Positions 26,117-35,200 are shown, counted from the first letter of the stretch. The stretch: 64,000 nucleotides of DNA from Thiotrichaceae bacterium (GCA_026991755.1 JALXAX010000074.1:1-64000), one strand, 5' to 3'. The notes: generated from the letters alone by a model not told the origin. Made by a program: numbers and translations.

Positions 26117-27427
26117 TTAGCGATTTTCTAGCTTAGCATAATTTCTCAACTCTTCGCCAGAATAGAGTTGTCTAGGTCTGCCGATACGCGACTCTGGATC
26201 TTGCATCATCTCATTCCAGTGTGAAATCCAACCAATGGTTCGAGATAGCGCAAAAATAACGGTAAACATATTTAACGGAATGCCCATTGCAAGCAAAATA
26301 ATACCCGAATAGTAATCTACGTTCGGATAGAGGTTACGAGACTTAAAGTAATCATCTTCCAAGGCAATTTTCTCAAGCTCCATGGCGGTATCAAACAACT
26401 CTTGATAGGGGTTGCCTGGTTCTAGTTGCTCTAAAATATCATGACAAGATTTACGGATGATCACTGCACGAGGGTCAAAATTTTTGTAAATACGGTGGCC
26501 AAAGCCCATTAAACGAAAGCGATCCGTCTTGTCTTTGGCGCGATCCACATAGTATTGAACATCATTATCAGAATGTACGATATCCAAAAGCATCTTAATA
26601 ACAGCCTCGTTGGCACCACCATGTGCAGGCCCCCATAATGAGGCAATACCTGCCGAGACGGCTGCAAATGGATTCGCTTCAGAGCTACCCGTAAGGCGTA
26701 CAGTAGATGTTGATGCATTTTGCTCGTGATCCGCATGTAAAATCATAATAAGATCAAGTGCTTTCACAAATAATGGTGGAGGGGTGTAATCTTCCGTGGG
26801 TAAGGCAAACATCATATGCAAAAAGTTTTCTGCATAGCCCAAGTCATTTTGCGGATACATAAAGGGTAAGCCATGCGCATAGCGATAACACCAAGCTGCA
26901 ATGGTTGGCATTTTTGCAATGAGGCGGTGGGCTGCTTGTTGACGCATACTCGCGTCATGTACGTTGTTCTCATGATCATGAAAGAAAGATGAAAGCGCAC
27001 CGACTACGCCTACCATAATCCCCATAGGGTGAGCATCGCGACGAAAGCCAGAAAAAAAGCGTTTTATAGCCTCATGCAACAAGGTATGAGTGCGAATATC
27101 TTCGTTAAAGGCTTCTTGTTGTTCTTTATTCGGTAACTCACCGTAATACAGCAAGTAGCATACCTCCAAGAAGGTGCTTTTTTCTGCTAGTTGCTCAATA
27201 GGATAGCCACGATAACGCAATATCCCGTTTTCACCATCAAGAAAGGTAATGGAGCTGCGGCAACTTGCAGTTGCTAAAAAGCCAGGATCATAGGTGAAGT
27301 AACCCAGTTCCCTATATAATGCACGTACATCAATAGTGGGAATACCCTCTGTCGGTCTAAGAATCGGAAGCTCCAGTTCTTTCCCTGTTGAGTTATCAAT
27401 GACGGTAATGGTGTCCTTCTTGTCCAT
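26117..27427 (-). CDS. gltA: Citrate synthase (type II)
   Basis: 436 residues. Condenses oxaloacetate and acetyl-CoA at the entry of the TCA cycle. Catalytic residues are visible in [10 protein letters not shown] (His), [14 protein letters not shown] (His/Arg) and the C-terminal [20 protein letters not shown]. Hexameric, NADH-sensitive type II forms have this length. The N-terminal extension before the catalytic core is typical. GAGA lies 7 nt before the ATG. Monocistronic from its position; the 140-bp divergent gap to the next gene holds both promoters. Confidence 0.97.
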   Translation of the reverse strand: MDKKDTITVIDNSTGKELELPILRPTEGIPTIDVRALYRELGYFTYDPGFLATASCRSSITFLDGENGILRYRGYPIEQLAEKSTFLEVCYLLYYGELPNKEQQEAFNEDIRTHTLLHEAIKRFFSGFRRDAHPMGIMVGVVGALSSFFHDHENNVHDASMRQQAAHRLIAKMPTIAAWCYRYAHGLPFMYPQNDLGYAENFLHMMFALPTEDYTPPPLFVKALDLIMILHADHEQNASTSTVRLTGSSEANPFAAVSAGIASLWGPAHGGANEAVIKMLLDIVHSDNDVQYYVDRAKDKTDRFRLMGFGHRIYKNFDPRAVIIRKSCHDILEQLEPGNPYQELFDTAMELEKIALEDDYFKSRNLYPNVDYYSGIILLAMGIPLNMFTVIFALSRTIGWISHWNEMMQDPESRIGRPRQLYSGEELRNYAKLENR

Positions 27428-27567
27428 TTGAATCTCTACGGCTATCTTGCAAAACGGGGCATTTTAGCAAAAACCAGCCAATAGAGTTCAATAATTTTAT
27501 CAAGGTGTATGAGTTACCGTGACGATTGGAGTAAGATCAACCAACTTAGAAATATTTAGAGTCACTC

Positions 27568-28272
27568 ATGAGTAAGAAAATAATCCTATCATTATTAGTA
27601 GTAATACTAGCCATCATTCTGATTTCAATAAAGTTATTAAAGGTATCAGATGGAATAGTGGTGAAAGATGTACCTTGGCTAATTAATAGTGAAAACCCAC
27701 AACAAACCAATGTGCTTTCTTTGCATATTGGTGTTGATGATTTAGCAACGACTACTGAAAATATAAAAAAAATCCCAGAAGTTGCAGCCTTTAAGAGCCC
27801 TGATGAGAGTTATTTGATAGAAGCCTACTTCTCAAGGGTAAAACAAGGGCCGCTACAAGGGAGCCTTGCGACTGAGGTTGATGTAGAGGGTATAGACCTT
27901 ACGGGTTATGCTCGCTTTGATCAAACAGGCAAGCCTATGCCGAGTGGTAAACGAAAATATGTACTATCCAAAACAGGCATTATGGGTGCTAATAAGCTAA
28001 GGGTCTGGAAGTTGGCTTATTTACCCAGTACGGATTATTCCATAGAGGAGCTTACGCGCTTATTTGGAGAGCCTAAGCGTAAACAGACTGTAACCAGTAA
28101 CGTTGAAAATTGGTACTATCCTGAAAAAGGCTTAATTATTACCTATGATAAAGAAAACCATGAGGTTTTTTATTATAGTGCGAGGGCAGAATACGAGAGG
28201 TTGATTAAAGCGATTACTGATCAGCAGTCGATAGCATCACCTACAGCCGAAGGCTCTAAAAACCATGAATAA
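27568..28272 (+). CDS. Membrane-anchored hypothetical protein
   Basis: 234 residues with an N-terminal signal anchor (about 5-26, KIILSLLVVILAIILISIKLL) and a periplasmic domain rich in beta strands (LSLHIGVDDLA, DLTGYARFDQ, NWYYPEKGLIITYDKENHEVFYY). The final part holds a short linker ending near SPTAEGSKNHE. I recognise no family. It overlaps the ycgN-like gene by 8 nt and starts a unit of three genes with hslR. Confidence 0.7.
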   Translation: MSKKIILSLLVVILAIILISIKLLKVSDGIVVKDVPWLINSENPQQTNVLSLHIGVDDLATTTENIKKIPEVAAFKSPDESYLIEAYFSRVKQGPLQGSLATEVDVEGIDLTGYARFDQTGKPMPSGKRKYVLSKTGIMGANKLRVWKLAYLPSTDYSIEELTRLFGEPKRKQTVTSNVENWYYPEKGLIITYDKENHEVFYYSARAEYERLIKAITDQQSIASPTAEGSKNHE

Positions 28273-28729
28273 ACTAAAAAAAGAGGCATGGTGGGATAGA
28301 AAAAAATTAAGTGAGCTCACCGACACACAATGGGAGCAACTCTGTGATCATTGTGGAAAATGTTGCCTACTTAAGTTGGAAGATGAAGATACGGGTGACG
28401 TGTACTACACGGATGTTAGCTGCAAGTTAATGAACGAGGATGATTGTACTTGTAGCAAATACCATGAACGGGAAGTGCTTGTACCTGACTGTCTTAAACT
28501 CACAAAAGACAACCTAGAAGAAATAGCATGGATGCCTTTAAGCTGTGCTTACCGACGTATAATGGAAGGCCGAGGGTTGCCAGACTGGCACCATCTAGTG
28601 TGTGGTGATAAAAGTGAAATACATCAACAAGGTCACTCCATCGTTGGTAAATTTATTTGTGAGTCTCAAGTCAATGAAGACGATATTGAAGAGCGAATAG
28701 TAGAATGGCCACTAACAAACGGAAACTAA
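28265..28729 (+). CDS. YcgN-like UPF0260 (CxxCxxCC) protein
   Basis: 154 residues. The cysteine-rich motif CDHCGKCC near residue 30, plus DVSCKLMNEDDCTCSKY and VPDCLKL, match UPF0260/YcgN, a relative of the YkgJ CxxCxxCC family thought to bind zinc or an Fe-S centre. No reaction is known to me. The 3' end overlaps hslR by 25 nt. The start overlaps the upstream gene by 8 nt. Confidence 0.9.
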   Translation: MNKLKKEAWWDRKKLSELTDTQWEQLCDHCGKCCLLKLEDEDTGDVYYTDVSCKLMNEDDCTCSKYHEREVLVPDCLKLTKDNLEEIAWMPLSCAYRRIMEGRGLPDWHHLVCGDKSEIHQQGHSIVGKFICESQVNEDDIEERIVEWPLTNGN

Positions 28730-29130
28730 GCAAAACGAAAGAAGAGCTGACCAGTGTTCGGTTGGATAAATGGCTATGGGCAGCGCGGTTTTTTAAAACT
28801 CGAAAAATAGCAGGAGAAGCTATAACGGGTGGGAAGATTCATCTTAATGGGATACGCGTCAAACCCGCTAAAAAAGTAGCTTGTGGTGATGCTTTAGAAA
28901 TTACCCGTGGTACCGATACTTATAGCATCGAAGTCTTAGGATTAAATGACAAACGTCGACCTGCTAGCGAAGCACGAGAACTTTATAGCGAATCAGAAGA
29001 AAGCATCACAAAACGTGAAGAGGCTCAGGCATTGAGAAAACTTGCGGGAGATAGTGTGATGTATTCTAAGCGCAAGCCTGATAAGCGCCAGAGGCGGAAA
29101 ATACGTCAATTTAGAGAAAGCCAGAGTTGA
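28705..29130 (+). CDS. hslR: Hsp15-like ribosome-associated S4-domain protein
   Basis: 141 residues. The S4 RNA-binding domain is at about 18-75 (VRLDKWLWAARFFKTR, GGKIHLNGIRVKPAKKV), followed by the basic Hsp15 tail (SKRKPDKRQRRKIRQF). Hsp15 binds 50S subunits carrying stalled nascent chains and helps recycle them after heat shock. Start ATG lies inside the ycgN-like gene. Length and tail fit Hsp15 rather than the shorter RqcH-partner S4 proteins. Confidence 0.92.
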   Translation: MATNKRKLSKTKEELTSVRLDKWLWAARFFKTRKIAGEAITGGKIHLNGIRVKPAKKVACGDALEITRGTDTYSIEVLGLNDKRRPASEARELYSESEESITKREEAQALRKLAGDSVMYSKRKPDKRQRRKIRQFRESQS

Positions 29131-29190
29131 TCAGTGACTCTAAGGTTTTATTACCCAGGCTTTATCAAGGCACACCATCACAATTATGAG

Positions 29191-29319
29191 TATTAATAGT
29201 TGCAAAAGTATGTTCAGTAAAAACCGCACCCTTCGACTCCGCTCATCAGGGTTCTACTCTGGAGCCTGAGCGGAGTCGAAGGCGGTGCTTGTATGTAAAG
29301 ACTTATGCAACGATTAATA
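29191..29319. repeat. Family E palindromic element, 129 bp
   Basis: Imperfect inverted repeat over nearly its whole length. The left half (tattaatagttgcaaaagt, cacccttcgactccgctca) pairs with the right half (tgagcggagtcgaaggcggt, acttatgcaacgattaata). Flanked by TA. The right half recurs at 11381-11459. It lies in the gap between the convergent hslR and purD and could act as a bidirectional stop for transcription. Confidence 0.85.
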
Positions 29320-29370
29320 TCAATATTCCAGCTCTATGAGTGATAGCTTCTCTTAGTCCTTAATTGTCCT

Positions 29371-30657
29371 CTAGCTTTGTTCACGCTCAACTGCCCGATA
29401 GCCAATATCATCGCGATAATAAACATTGTTCCAAGAAATAGAATGGGTGAGTTCATAGGCTTTTTTCTGAGCTTCTGTCACGCTATCGCCCAAAGCAACA
29501 GCACATAGTACCCGTCCACCACTGGTTACCACTTTATCTTCTTGCATTGCTGTACCTGCGTGGAATATTTTCATATCTTCTTTATCAGCACCTTCTAAGC
29601 CAGATATTACCTCACCTTTGTCATAAGCATCAGGGTAGCCACCCGCAGCTAGAACGACACCTAAAGAGGTGCGCTCATCCCAATCTGCGCTAACACTATC
29701 AAGCTTTTTATCCAATGCTGCATCAATTAACTCTACTAAGTCAGATTGTAAGCGCATCATCACGGGCTGAGTTTCAGGATCACCAAATCGTACGTTGTAT
29801 TCCAGCACTTTTGAATTGCCCTCTGCATCAATCATCAAACCTGCATAGAGGAAGCCCGTAAAAGAATTTCCTTCTTCAGCCATGCCTTTAATAGTAGGTT
29901 CGATAATATCTTTGATGGCGCGTTGTTGGATTTCAGCGGTAAGCACGGGTGCGGGGGAATATGCACCCATACCACCCGTATTCGGCCCTTTATCACCGTT
30001 GTCACGTGCTTTGTGATCTTGCGAAGTTGCCATAGGGAGGATATTTTTACCATCCGCCATAACAATCAAACTAGCTTCTTCACCTACTAAGAACTCTTCA
30101 ATAACCACACGATGACCTGCATCACCAAAGGCGTTGCCGGCTAACATATCGTTAACTGCATCAATGCCTTCTTCTTCCGTTTCTGCCAAAATAACCCCTT
30201 TACCCGCAGCTAAGCCATCGGCTTTTACAACAATAGGTGCGCCTTGTTGCTTGATATAGGCTATCGCTTCTTCGGCAACGGTGAAATTACCATAGGCAGC
30301 GGTTGCAATATGGTGTCGTGTAAAGAAGTCTTTACTAAAGGCTTTAGAGCCTTCTAATTGTGCAGCACCAGCTGTAGGGCCAAAGCAGCGTAGGCCTGCG
30401 GCTGTAAATTTATCGACAACGCCAGCTACTAGAGGTACTTCGGGGCCAACAACCGTTAAACCGATATTATTGGACTGGGCGAAGGCTAGTAAGGCATCAA
30501 TATCTTCAGCTGAAATATCAATATTCTCAAGAGCAGGTTCGCCTTGTGTACCAGCGTTACCAGGTGCGACGTAGACTATATCAGCCTTGGGAGATTGTGA
30601 TAACTTCCATGCAAGTGCATGTTCACGACCACCACTGCCAATTACCATTATGTTCAT
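29371..30657 (-). CDS. purD: Phosphoribosylamine-glycine ligase
   Basis: 428 residues, ATP-grasp enzyme that makes glycinamide ribonucleotide, the second step of purine synthesis. The N-terminal MVIGSGGREHALAWKLSQSP, the ATP-grasp pieces VVKADGLAAGKGV and FLVGEEASLIVM, GPNTGGMGAYSPAP, and EYNVRFGDPETQ are all present. AGGA lies 9 nt before the ATG. It is not next to purH here, unlike in many gammaproteobacteria. Confidence 0.97.
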   Translation of the reverse strand: MNIMVIGSGGREHALAWKLSQSPKADIVYVAPGNAGTQGEPALENIDISAEDIDALLAFAQSNNIGLTVVGPEVPLVAGVVDKFTAAGLRCFGPTAGAAQLEGSKAFSKDFFTRHHIATAAYGNFTVAEEAIAYIKQQGAPIVVKADGLAAGKGVILAETEEEGIDAVNDMLAGNAFGDAGHRVVIEEFLVGEEASLIVMADGKNILPMATSQDHKARDNGDKGPNTGGMGAYSPAPVLTAEIQQRAIKDIIEPTIKGMAEEGNSFTGFLYAGLMIDAEGNSKVLEYNVRFGDPETQPVMMRLQSDLVELIDAALDKKLDSVSADWDERTSLGVVLAAGGYPDAYDKGEVISGLEGADKEDMKIFHAGTAMQEDKVVTSGGRVLCAVALGDSVTEAQKKAYELTHSISWNNVYYRDDIGYRAVEREQS

Positions 30658-30979
30658 ATCTTTATTCCTTCGGTTTCAGCAAGACGAGTGTGCTGACTCT
30701 CGCTAATAGTTTGTTAAATGTAACTACTCAGCTTACCCTCTACTTTGCCCAATAGCTGCGTTGAAAGTGCTCATTTATACTTATAAACTTCGCGCTTTCG
30801 CCTTGCTCTTGTACAAAGTAGAGGGCAACCTGAGTAGCTACGAATTACGCTGAGTAGTTACTGTTAAATAAGCTTTAAGGCTACCAGCCAACCCGCATTT
30901 ATATACGTTGAACCAGAAAGCTATTGTTTCATTTACTATCCTTTATAACACTCCATTAGTTGACGGAGCGGACAGCAAA
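30658..30979. other. Divergent gap between purD and a lipoprotein gene
   Basis: About 320 bp, mostly taken up by the family D element at 30721-30860. The remaining sequence on each side should hold the purD and lipoprotein promoters. I did not find a purine-repressor-like palindrome. Confidence 0.4.
30721..30860. repeat. Family D inverted-repeat element, copy 1, 140 bp
   Basis: Ends taactactcagc and gctgagtagtta are perfect 12-bp inverted repeats including the TA. An inner pair (accctctactttg and caaagtagagggc) allows a long cruciform. The second copy at 53220-53359 has the same length and is nearly identical through the centre (gcgttgaaagtgctcattta). No coding frame. Confidence 0.92.
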
Positions 30980-31393
30980 ATGAAATTAATCCTTACAATA
31001 ATAATGGCAAGTATCTTACTACTGGGTTGTGCAGACAGCAAAGAGAACAATGCTACTTTAGATAATAAAGAGCATGAAAATGAGGGTACTCAAATAACCT
31101 CTCGCTCTGTGGCGCAACATTATCAAGTGGCAAATACAGGGAAAGGCGAAGTCAATTGCTTAGTAGATGCAGCAAAAAAGGATAGTAAGTCTATCATTTT
31201 GAAAAGTGGTAGTTCGGTGTCTTTGGCAACAGGGGAGAACACTACAACAACGGTAGAAGGTGTTATCTGGTTACGCGTTCAGCCAGAAATGATGGAAAAT
31301 GAAGTGGGTGAAAAGGAGAGCAAAACGAAAGCTTGTTATGTGCAAACCCTTTTCCTAGATCCCGTGGCGGATTATTCTCCTAGTGAGATGTAA
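30980..31393 (+). CDS. Small lipoprotein, unknown function
   Basis: 137 residues from ATG 30980 (GGAG 11 nt upstream). An upstream in-frame ATG at 30908 would bury the signal peptide and is rejected. Signal II peptide MKLILTIIMASILLLGC with the lipidated Cys at 17, then an acidic linker and a compact domain (about 60-137) of likely beta strands (YQVANTGKGEVNCLVD, TTTTVEGVIWLRVQP, KACYVQTLFLDPV). Two Cys in the domain could form a disulfide. The family is not recognised. Aspartate is absent after the lipid Cys (Ala-Asp), so outer-membrane sorting is likely. Confidence 0.8.
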   Translation: MKLILTIIMASILLLGCADSKENNATLDNKEHENEGTQITSRSVAQHYQVANTGKGEVNCLVDAAKKDSKSIILKSGSSVSLATGENTTTTVEGVIWLRVQPEMMENEVGEKESKTKACYVQTLFLDPVADYSPSEM

Positions 31394-31421
31394 ACTTCAT
31401 TTCCAAGAGTATATTTTTGAG

Positions 31422-31469
31422 GCTGTGCAAGTTTTCTGGTTTTAGACACTCCACGAATACTTGCACAGC
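31422..31469. repeat. Inverted repeat in intergenic gap
   Basis: gctgtgcaag (31422-31431) and cttgcacagc (31460-31469) are a perfect 10-bp inverted repeat with a 28-nt loop. A half-match (tttgcacagccc) appears near 35370. It might be a weak terminator for the lipoprotein gene or a worn repeat. Confidence 0.5.
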
Positions 31470-31510
31470 TTCTCTAGCGTTATTACTATTCCTTCAACTA
31501 GCGACTTTAT

Positions 31511-32077
31511 ATGTTCCGTCTTTTCTTTTTTGGCTTTATTTTGATCGTTGGCATTGTTGCTAGCGTTCTTTCTTTGTTTCTCATTTTTGCCATTATACGT
31601 TGGGTTAAACAGCTTTTTTCAGCGAGCAGTCAATTTGTTAATGATCAACACAAAGACTGGCAAGCAAAGCAATACGATAAAGAAGCAGAAAAAAATATGC
31701 CTGGCTTTTTAGTTGAAGGTAAAAAAAGACTGCAACATATTAACCAGCAATCAGACCTTCTTAATGAGAAATGGCAGTTATTGTTAAGGCCTGTTATTGA
31801 TGGCTCACAATTTTTACTAAAAACAGCTATAGATAAACCAGAACAGGCTCAAGCAGCTAGAAGCTTTTTTACCGTCACCTTAAAAACGTTAGATGGTTTT
31901 ACAGAAGCGCTAGTTGATATGAAAGGCGTGATGCAAAACGATGAAGAAGAAAAAGCTAAGAAAAATATTGAAGTCTTCATGACGGAGATCTATAAATATC
32001 GTGCCAAGATAGAATCCAAAAAGCGTTTTGATTTTCATGTGATGATGGAAGTGATTAAGCAGCGTCTAGGTAAATAA
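31511..32077 (+). CDS. Membrane-anchored coiled-coil protein, unknown
   Basis: 188 residues with an N-terminal membrane helix (about 4-30), then a mostly helical cytoplasmic or periplasmic part (QHKDWQAKQYDKEAEKNM, LQHINQQSDLLNEKWQLLL, FTEALVDMKGVMQNDEEEKAKKNIEVFMTEI is one long helix region, about 100-165). The layout, one anchor and then a helical domain, faintly recalls XpaC-type proteins, but I would not assign that family. Alone in its unit. Confidence 0.65.
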   Translation: MFRLFFFGFILIVGIVASVLSLFLIFAIIRWVKQLFSASSQFVNDQHKDWQAKQYDKEAEKNMPGFLVEGKKRLQHINQQSDLLNEKWQLLLRPVIDGSQFLLKTAIDKPEQAQAARSFFTVTLKTLDGFTEALVDMKGVMQNDEEEKAKKNIEVFMTEIYKYRAKIESKKRFDFHVMMEVIKQRLGK

Positions 32078-32105
32078 GTACTTTACGCGCTCCTTGATTC
32101 TAGGT

Positions 32106-33002
32106 TCAACGAGTTTGGTTTTGTATGAAGCTTAAACTATCTCTGAGAACGGATGAGCGTTTCTGGAAAGCGCGAGACCATGCTAATAAAATACTTACAT
32201 GATCATGCTGAGGATAAGTGATTATTCTATGAGGTACGCCCAGTCGCTGAGCCTTTCTAGCGAGGTTAACCGAGTTGTGTTTTCCGACTTTAAGATCCTT
32301 TTCACCGTGAAGTAGTAATAAAGGTGGACTTTGTCGTGATAAAAAGTTGATGGGTTGTGAGTTTGCATAGTTGTTGGCTGCGGAAGAGGCAAATAACGTG
32401 CGCTGATAATCTTCTATAAAAGGCAGAAAATCGTAAGGCCCAGCTAACCCAATAAACCCACGAATATTGTTTTTATCTCTAGGTGATAAATAACTAGGGC
32501 TGAGTGCTAACATTGAAGCGATATGTGCGCCTGATGAGTGCCCTGCAACGATGAGCCGACTGGAATCTCCACCGTAAGTACTAATATGCTGAATCGTCCA
32601 GCGAATGATATTGGAAGCACCTTGCATTAATGGGTCAAAGCGTACTTCAGGGTATTGACGGAAATCTGCAATAACTGTCACATAGCCCCGTGAGGCAAAA
32701 CTTTGTGCTACAAATAAATAATCCGACTTGTTTAGCGTTGAGCATTCGCCCCAGCACCCACCATAGAAAAAGACAAGCACTGGCTGTTTACGATTATTTG
32801 AAGTCGTAGTTAATGGTTGATAGACATCCAGCTTGTTCTTTCGATGAGAACCATAAGTAATATTTTTTGTGACGGTATAGTCATCTGTATTTGCTGCAAT
32901 GTTAAGTAAAGCCGTGCCTGTACTTGAGCATGCTGCCAGAGAGGTCACTATCAAACTAAATAGAGTGAGCGGAAGGAAATATTTTAGGTAATGTTTAAGC
33001 AT
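32106..33002 (-). CDS. Lipoprotein alpha/beta hydrolase (esterase-like)
   Basis: 298 residues. Signal II peptide with lipobox SLAAC (Cys near 25), so it is membrane-anchored in the envelope. The alpha/beta hydrolase fold has the nucleophile elbow GHSSGAH (Ser near 155), a likely acid in HGEKDLKVG and the catalytic His in PQHDHVSI. The oxyanion stretch reads FFYGGCWGE rather than the common HGGG. The substrate cannot be told; carboxylesterases of the BD-FAE/kynurenine formamidase type are nearest in layout. AGGAC upstream of the ATG. It follows the sigma/anti-sigma pair on the same strand after 50 nt and may be part of its regulon. Confidence 0.88.
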   Translation of the reverse strand: MLKHYLKYFLPLTLFSLIVTSLAACSSTGTALLNIAANTDDYTVTKNITYGSHRKNKLDVYQPLTTTSNNRKQPVLVFFYGGCWGECSTLNKSDYLFVAQSFASRGYVTVIADFRQYPEVRFDPLMQGASNIIRWTIQHISTYGGDSSRLIVAGHSSGAHIASMLALSPSYLSPRDKNNIRGFIGLAGPYDFLPFIEDYQRTLFASSAANNYANSQPINFLSRQSPPLLLLHGEKDLKVGKHNSVNLARKAQRLGVPHRIITYPQHDHVSILLAWSRAFQKRSSVLRDSLSFIQNQTR

Positions 33003-33052
33003 GGTTAGTCCTATTGCTCAGCTAATTAGATATTTAAGTTCTTATTACTACC

Positions 33053-33541
33053 TTAGATAGGCAATGCTCCACGAATAAAGGCGATACAACCATTCTGTGT
33101 ACTCACATCACCATGAGGTACACCCGCATTAGCAAAGTGAAAATCGCCTTTGTTGAGCGTATGCTCGCCCAGTGTGAGGTCACCTTCAAGCATCAGGCAT
33201 TCCTCATCAAAGGGATGATTGTGACCTTTCATGCTAACGCCAGGCTCAAGTTTAATGAGGTAGCTTAATAATCCATCCAGACCATTACCGTCATCATGTA
33301 AGACTTTAAATTGAGCACCAGGCATGGCTTCTATCCATGTGCCTTCATGTGCCAAGAGCGTTTCAAAGCCTTTAGTTTTAGCATTCACTTCTTTCTCTTG
33401 CTGAATGGCATCTAGCAAGCCATTTCTCATACGGTTTGTTGTTGCTTCAGAGAGCATTACGGGTTGCTGTGCTTCGGCTAGCATTTCGAGAATATCATCA
33501 TCCAAAACATCATGATGGCGTGATTGTGTGAACTTATCCAT
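33053..33541 (-). CDS. ChrR-like cupin anti-sigma factor
   Basis: 162 residues. The N-terminal helical part (DILEMLAEAQQPVML) would hold the sigma factor. The C-terminal cupin (about 70-160) has metal-ligand pattern MKGHNHPFDEECLMLEG and VPHGDVS. This is the layout of ChrR, the zinc-binding anti-sigma factor of RpoE in Rhodobacter, which releases sigma in response to singlet oxygen. A strong AGGAGG lies 5 nt before ATG. It overlaps the sigma gene by 8 nt. The usual N-terminal HxxxCxxC zinc motif is not obvious here, so the sensing mode may differ. Confidence 0.85.
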   Translation of the reverse strand: MDKFTQSRHHDVLDDDILEMLAEAQQPVMLSEATTNRMRNGLLDAIQQEKEVNAKTKGFETLLAHEGTWIEAMPGAQFKVLHDDGNGLDGLLSYLIKLEPGVSMKGHNHPFDEECLMLEGDLTLGEHTLNKGDFHFANAGVPHGDVSTQNGCIAFIRGALPI

Positions 33542-34151
33542 ACAGACCTCCTGCCCTCAACTCGCTATTTACTTTGTTTTTCTCTAGTGCGTTTCTCAAT
33601 ACCTGTTGTGCACGTCTAATATTTGATTTTACCGTGCCAAGTGGCTCTCCCGTGTAATCAGAGATTTGTTGATGGCTCATGCCTCGATAAAAAGCCAGAG
33701 CAATGGTCTGGCGTTGGCTTAAGTTTAATAGTTTCATAGCGCTTGATAGTTCTTCAGTGATTTCATCTTGCATCATTTCGTCCAATGGCATTTCGATGGT
33801 TTCATCTTTGCTATTGTCGCTCGTGTGTTGTTCATTCTCTTGATACTGGTTTCGAGTAGCTGATTTTTCTCTGCGTAGCTTGTCTAGTGAGCGGCTTCTG
33901 CACATCATCAATAACCAACCAATGGGAGTAGAGCGTTCGGAGTTAAAATGATCAGCTTGCTTCCAGGCTTGCAAATAAACATCTCCAACGACTTCTTCTG
34001 CTAGTTCAGGTCGCAACATGATTTTAAGTGCCATACCGTAAATACGATGAACCGTCAGATCATAAAGTTTTGTCATTGCCGATTCATCCCCTGTGCTGAT
34101 CTTTTGGATAAGAGGAATTAGCTTATCGGGATTGTTTTGCTGTGATGACAT
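33534..34151 (-). CDS. ECF RNA polymerase sigma factor (RpoE/ChrR-partner type)
   Basis: 205 residues from ATG 34151, chosen for AGGAAG about 8 nt upstream; a farther upstream start adds 33 residues without support. Region 2 (ELAEEVVGDVYLQAWKQADHF, GWLLMMCRSRSLDKLRR) and region 4 (NLSQRQTIALAFYRGMSHQQ, GEPLGTVKSNIRRAQQVLR) are clear. A spacer with Asp/Glu lies between. It is followed by a ChrR-like anti-sigma with an 8-nt overlap, so the two make a regulator pair. Its own promoter should lie in 34152-34346. Confidence 0.93.
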   Translation of the reverse strand: MSSQQNNPDKLIPLIQKISTGDESAMTKLYDLTVHRIYGMALKIMLRPELAEEVVGDVYLQAWKQADHFNSERSTPIGWLLMMCRSRSLDKLRREKSATRNQYQENEQHTSDNSKDETIEMPLDEMMQDEITEELSSAMKLLNLSQRQTIALAFYRGMSHQQISDYTGEPLGTVKSNIRRAQQVLRNALEKNKVNSELRAGGLYG

Positions 34152-34346
34152 CGGGTGCTTCCTGTGTCGTCGATAAAATGACAATGAGTATAGTACACCG
34201 CCATTGTTATCTAACTTTGGTAACCTCTCATGTTCTAGCTGGAAAACCATGCCGCATCTGCCTCATTTGTAAGTAGGTATAGAGGTTACGCAGGGTATTG
34301 AGAGATTGGATTCTATTAAAAGAGCGTTTTTTGTTTTTTTATAAGT

Positions 34347-34381
34347 TAGTACTCCATCAAACCTAACTTGATGGAGTACTA
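34347..34381. repeat. Fold-back hairpin related to family A
   Basis: tagtactccatcaa and ttgatggagtacta form a perfect 14-bp stem around the loop acctaac. In reverse complement it reads like the left end of the family A element at 3808 (tagtactccaNcaagttagg). TA stands at both ends. The right TA plus the first inner base gives the stop codon TAG of the DUF2797 gene. Confidence 0.85.
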
Positions 34382-35200
34382 GATTTGTAGGGTTACTTCA
34401 TAGCCTCCGAACTTACGCATGTTGATAACACCTGTATCAAAGAGTAGATACTGCCCTTTGATGCCTTGCAAAATGCCAGAGACTTCAGGTGTTTTATCAA
34501 AGTTGAGCGACTTAACTGCGCTAGGGTATTGTTGAACGGGGTATTCAATTTCTACCACATCTTCGTATTCAAGCAACTCCACCGCTTCTTCACCAAAGCG
34601 CTCTTGTAGCTGACCGAGTTCCATTTCAGCTTCTTCAAATATCTCGTCACGTTGTGCCGCTAAGTCTACGGGTTCGATACCGCCTTTTAACATGCGTTGC
34701 CATTGTGTTTTGTCGGATACATAATCCTTTATTTCAACTTCAGCTAAGCCGGAAATTAAGCGGGATTCCACTTGTAAAATCGGTAAAGCTTGAATGGCAC
34801 CTTGATCAATCCAGCGTGTAGGCAGTTGACTATGGCGAGTAATGCCGACCTTCACGCCAGAAGTATTCGCCAAATACACATAATGAGTTTGCATACAGTT
34901 TGAGTCGCCCCACTCAGGCTCCCGGCAAGTGCCTGCTTCATAATGGCAAAGCTCAGGTTTTACAATGCACATATCACACTGTGCTAGACGACGTACGCAA
35001 GGAAAGCAAAAGCCCTGGTTAAAGGTTTTTTTGATAGATCGGTTACAGTGTACGCAGTTTTTAGTCCCCGTATGAGTTAGGGTAACTTTTTCTCCGATAG
35101 CATCAGAAATGGGTACAAGCTCTTTACCTAGTACTAGTGAGTAATGGACGGGGCTTTGTAGCTCCACCTTCATTTTTCGTAAATGGCCAGTTATATTCAT
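34379..35200 (-). CDS. DUF2797 family protein
   Basis: 273 residues. The middle has two Cys clusters (CVHCNRSIKKTFNQGFCFPC and CDMCIVKPELCHYEAGTC, near 48-95), probably structural zinc sites. YVYLANTSGVKVGITRHSQL resembles the GIY-YIG/T5orf172 fold start. The last third is a beta-rich segment (GILQGIKGQYLLFDTGVINMRKF). DUF2797 proteins are of unknown function; a nucleic-acid role is suggested by the fold. The stop TAG is made from a TA plus the first base of the fold-back hairpin at 34347, so the C-terminus (GYEVTLQI) may be shortened, yet the usual end motif of the family appears present. Confidence 0.88.
   Translation of the reverse strand: MNITGHLRKMKVELQSPVHYSLVLGKELVPISDAIGEKVTLTHTGTKNCVHCNRSIKKTFNQGFCFPCVRRLAQCDMCIVKPELCHYEAGTCREPEWGDSNCMQTHYVYLANTSGVKVGITRHSQLPTRWIDQGAIQALPILQVESRLISGLAEVEIKDYVSDKTQWQRMLKGGIEPVDLAAQRDEIFEEAEMELGQLQERFGEEAVELLEYEDVVEIEYPVQQYPSAVKSLNFDKTPEVSGILQGIKGQYLLFDTGVINMRKFGGYEVTLQI

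Noticed and set aside
27428-27567. Searched the gltA divergent gap and other gaps for tRNA-like cloverleaf or riboswitch signals
   Set aside because: No conserved T-loop (ggttcgaatc-like) or known riboswitch core was seen anywhere in the window by eye.
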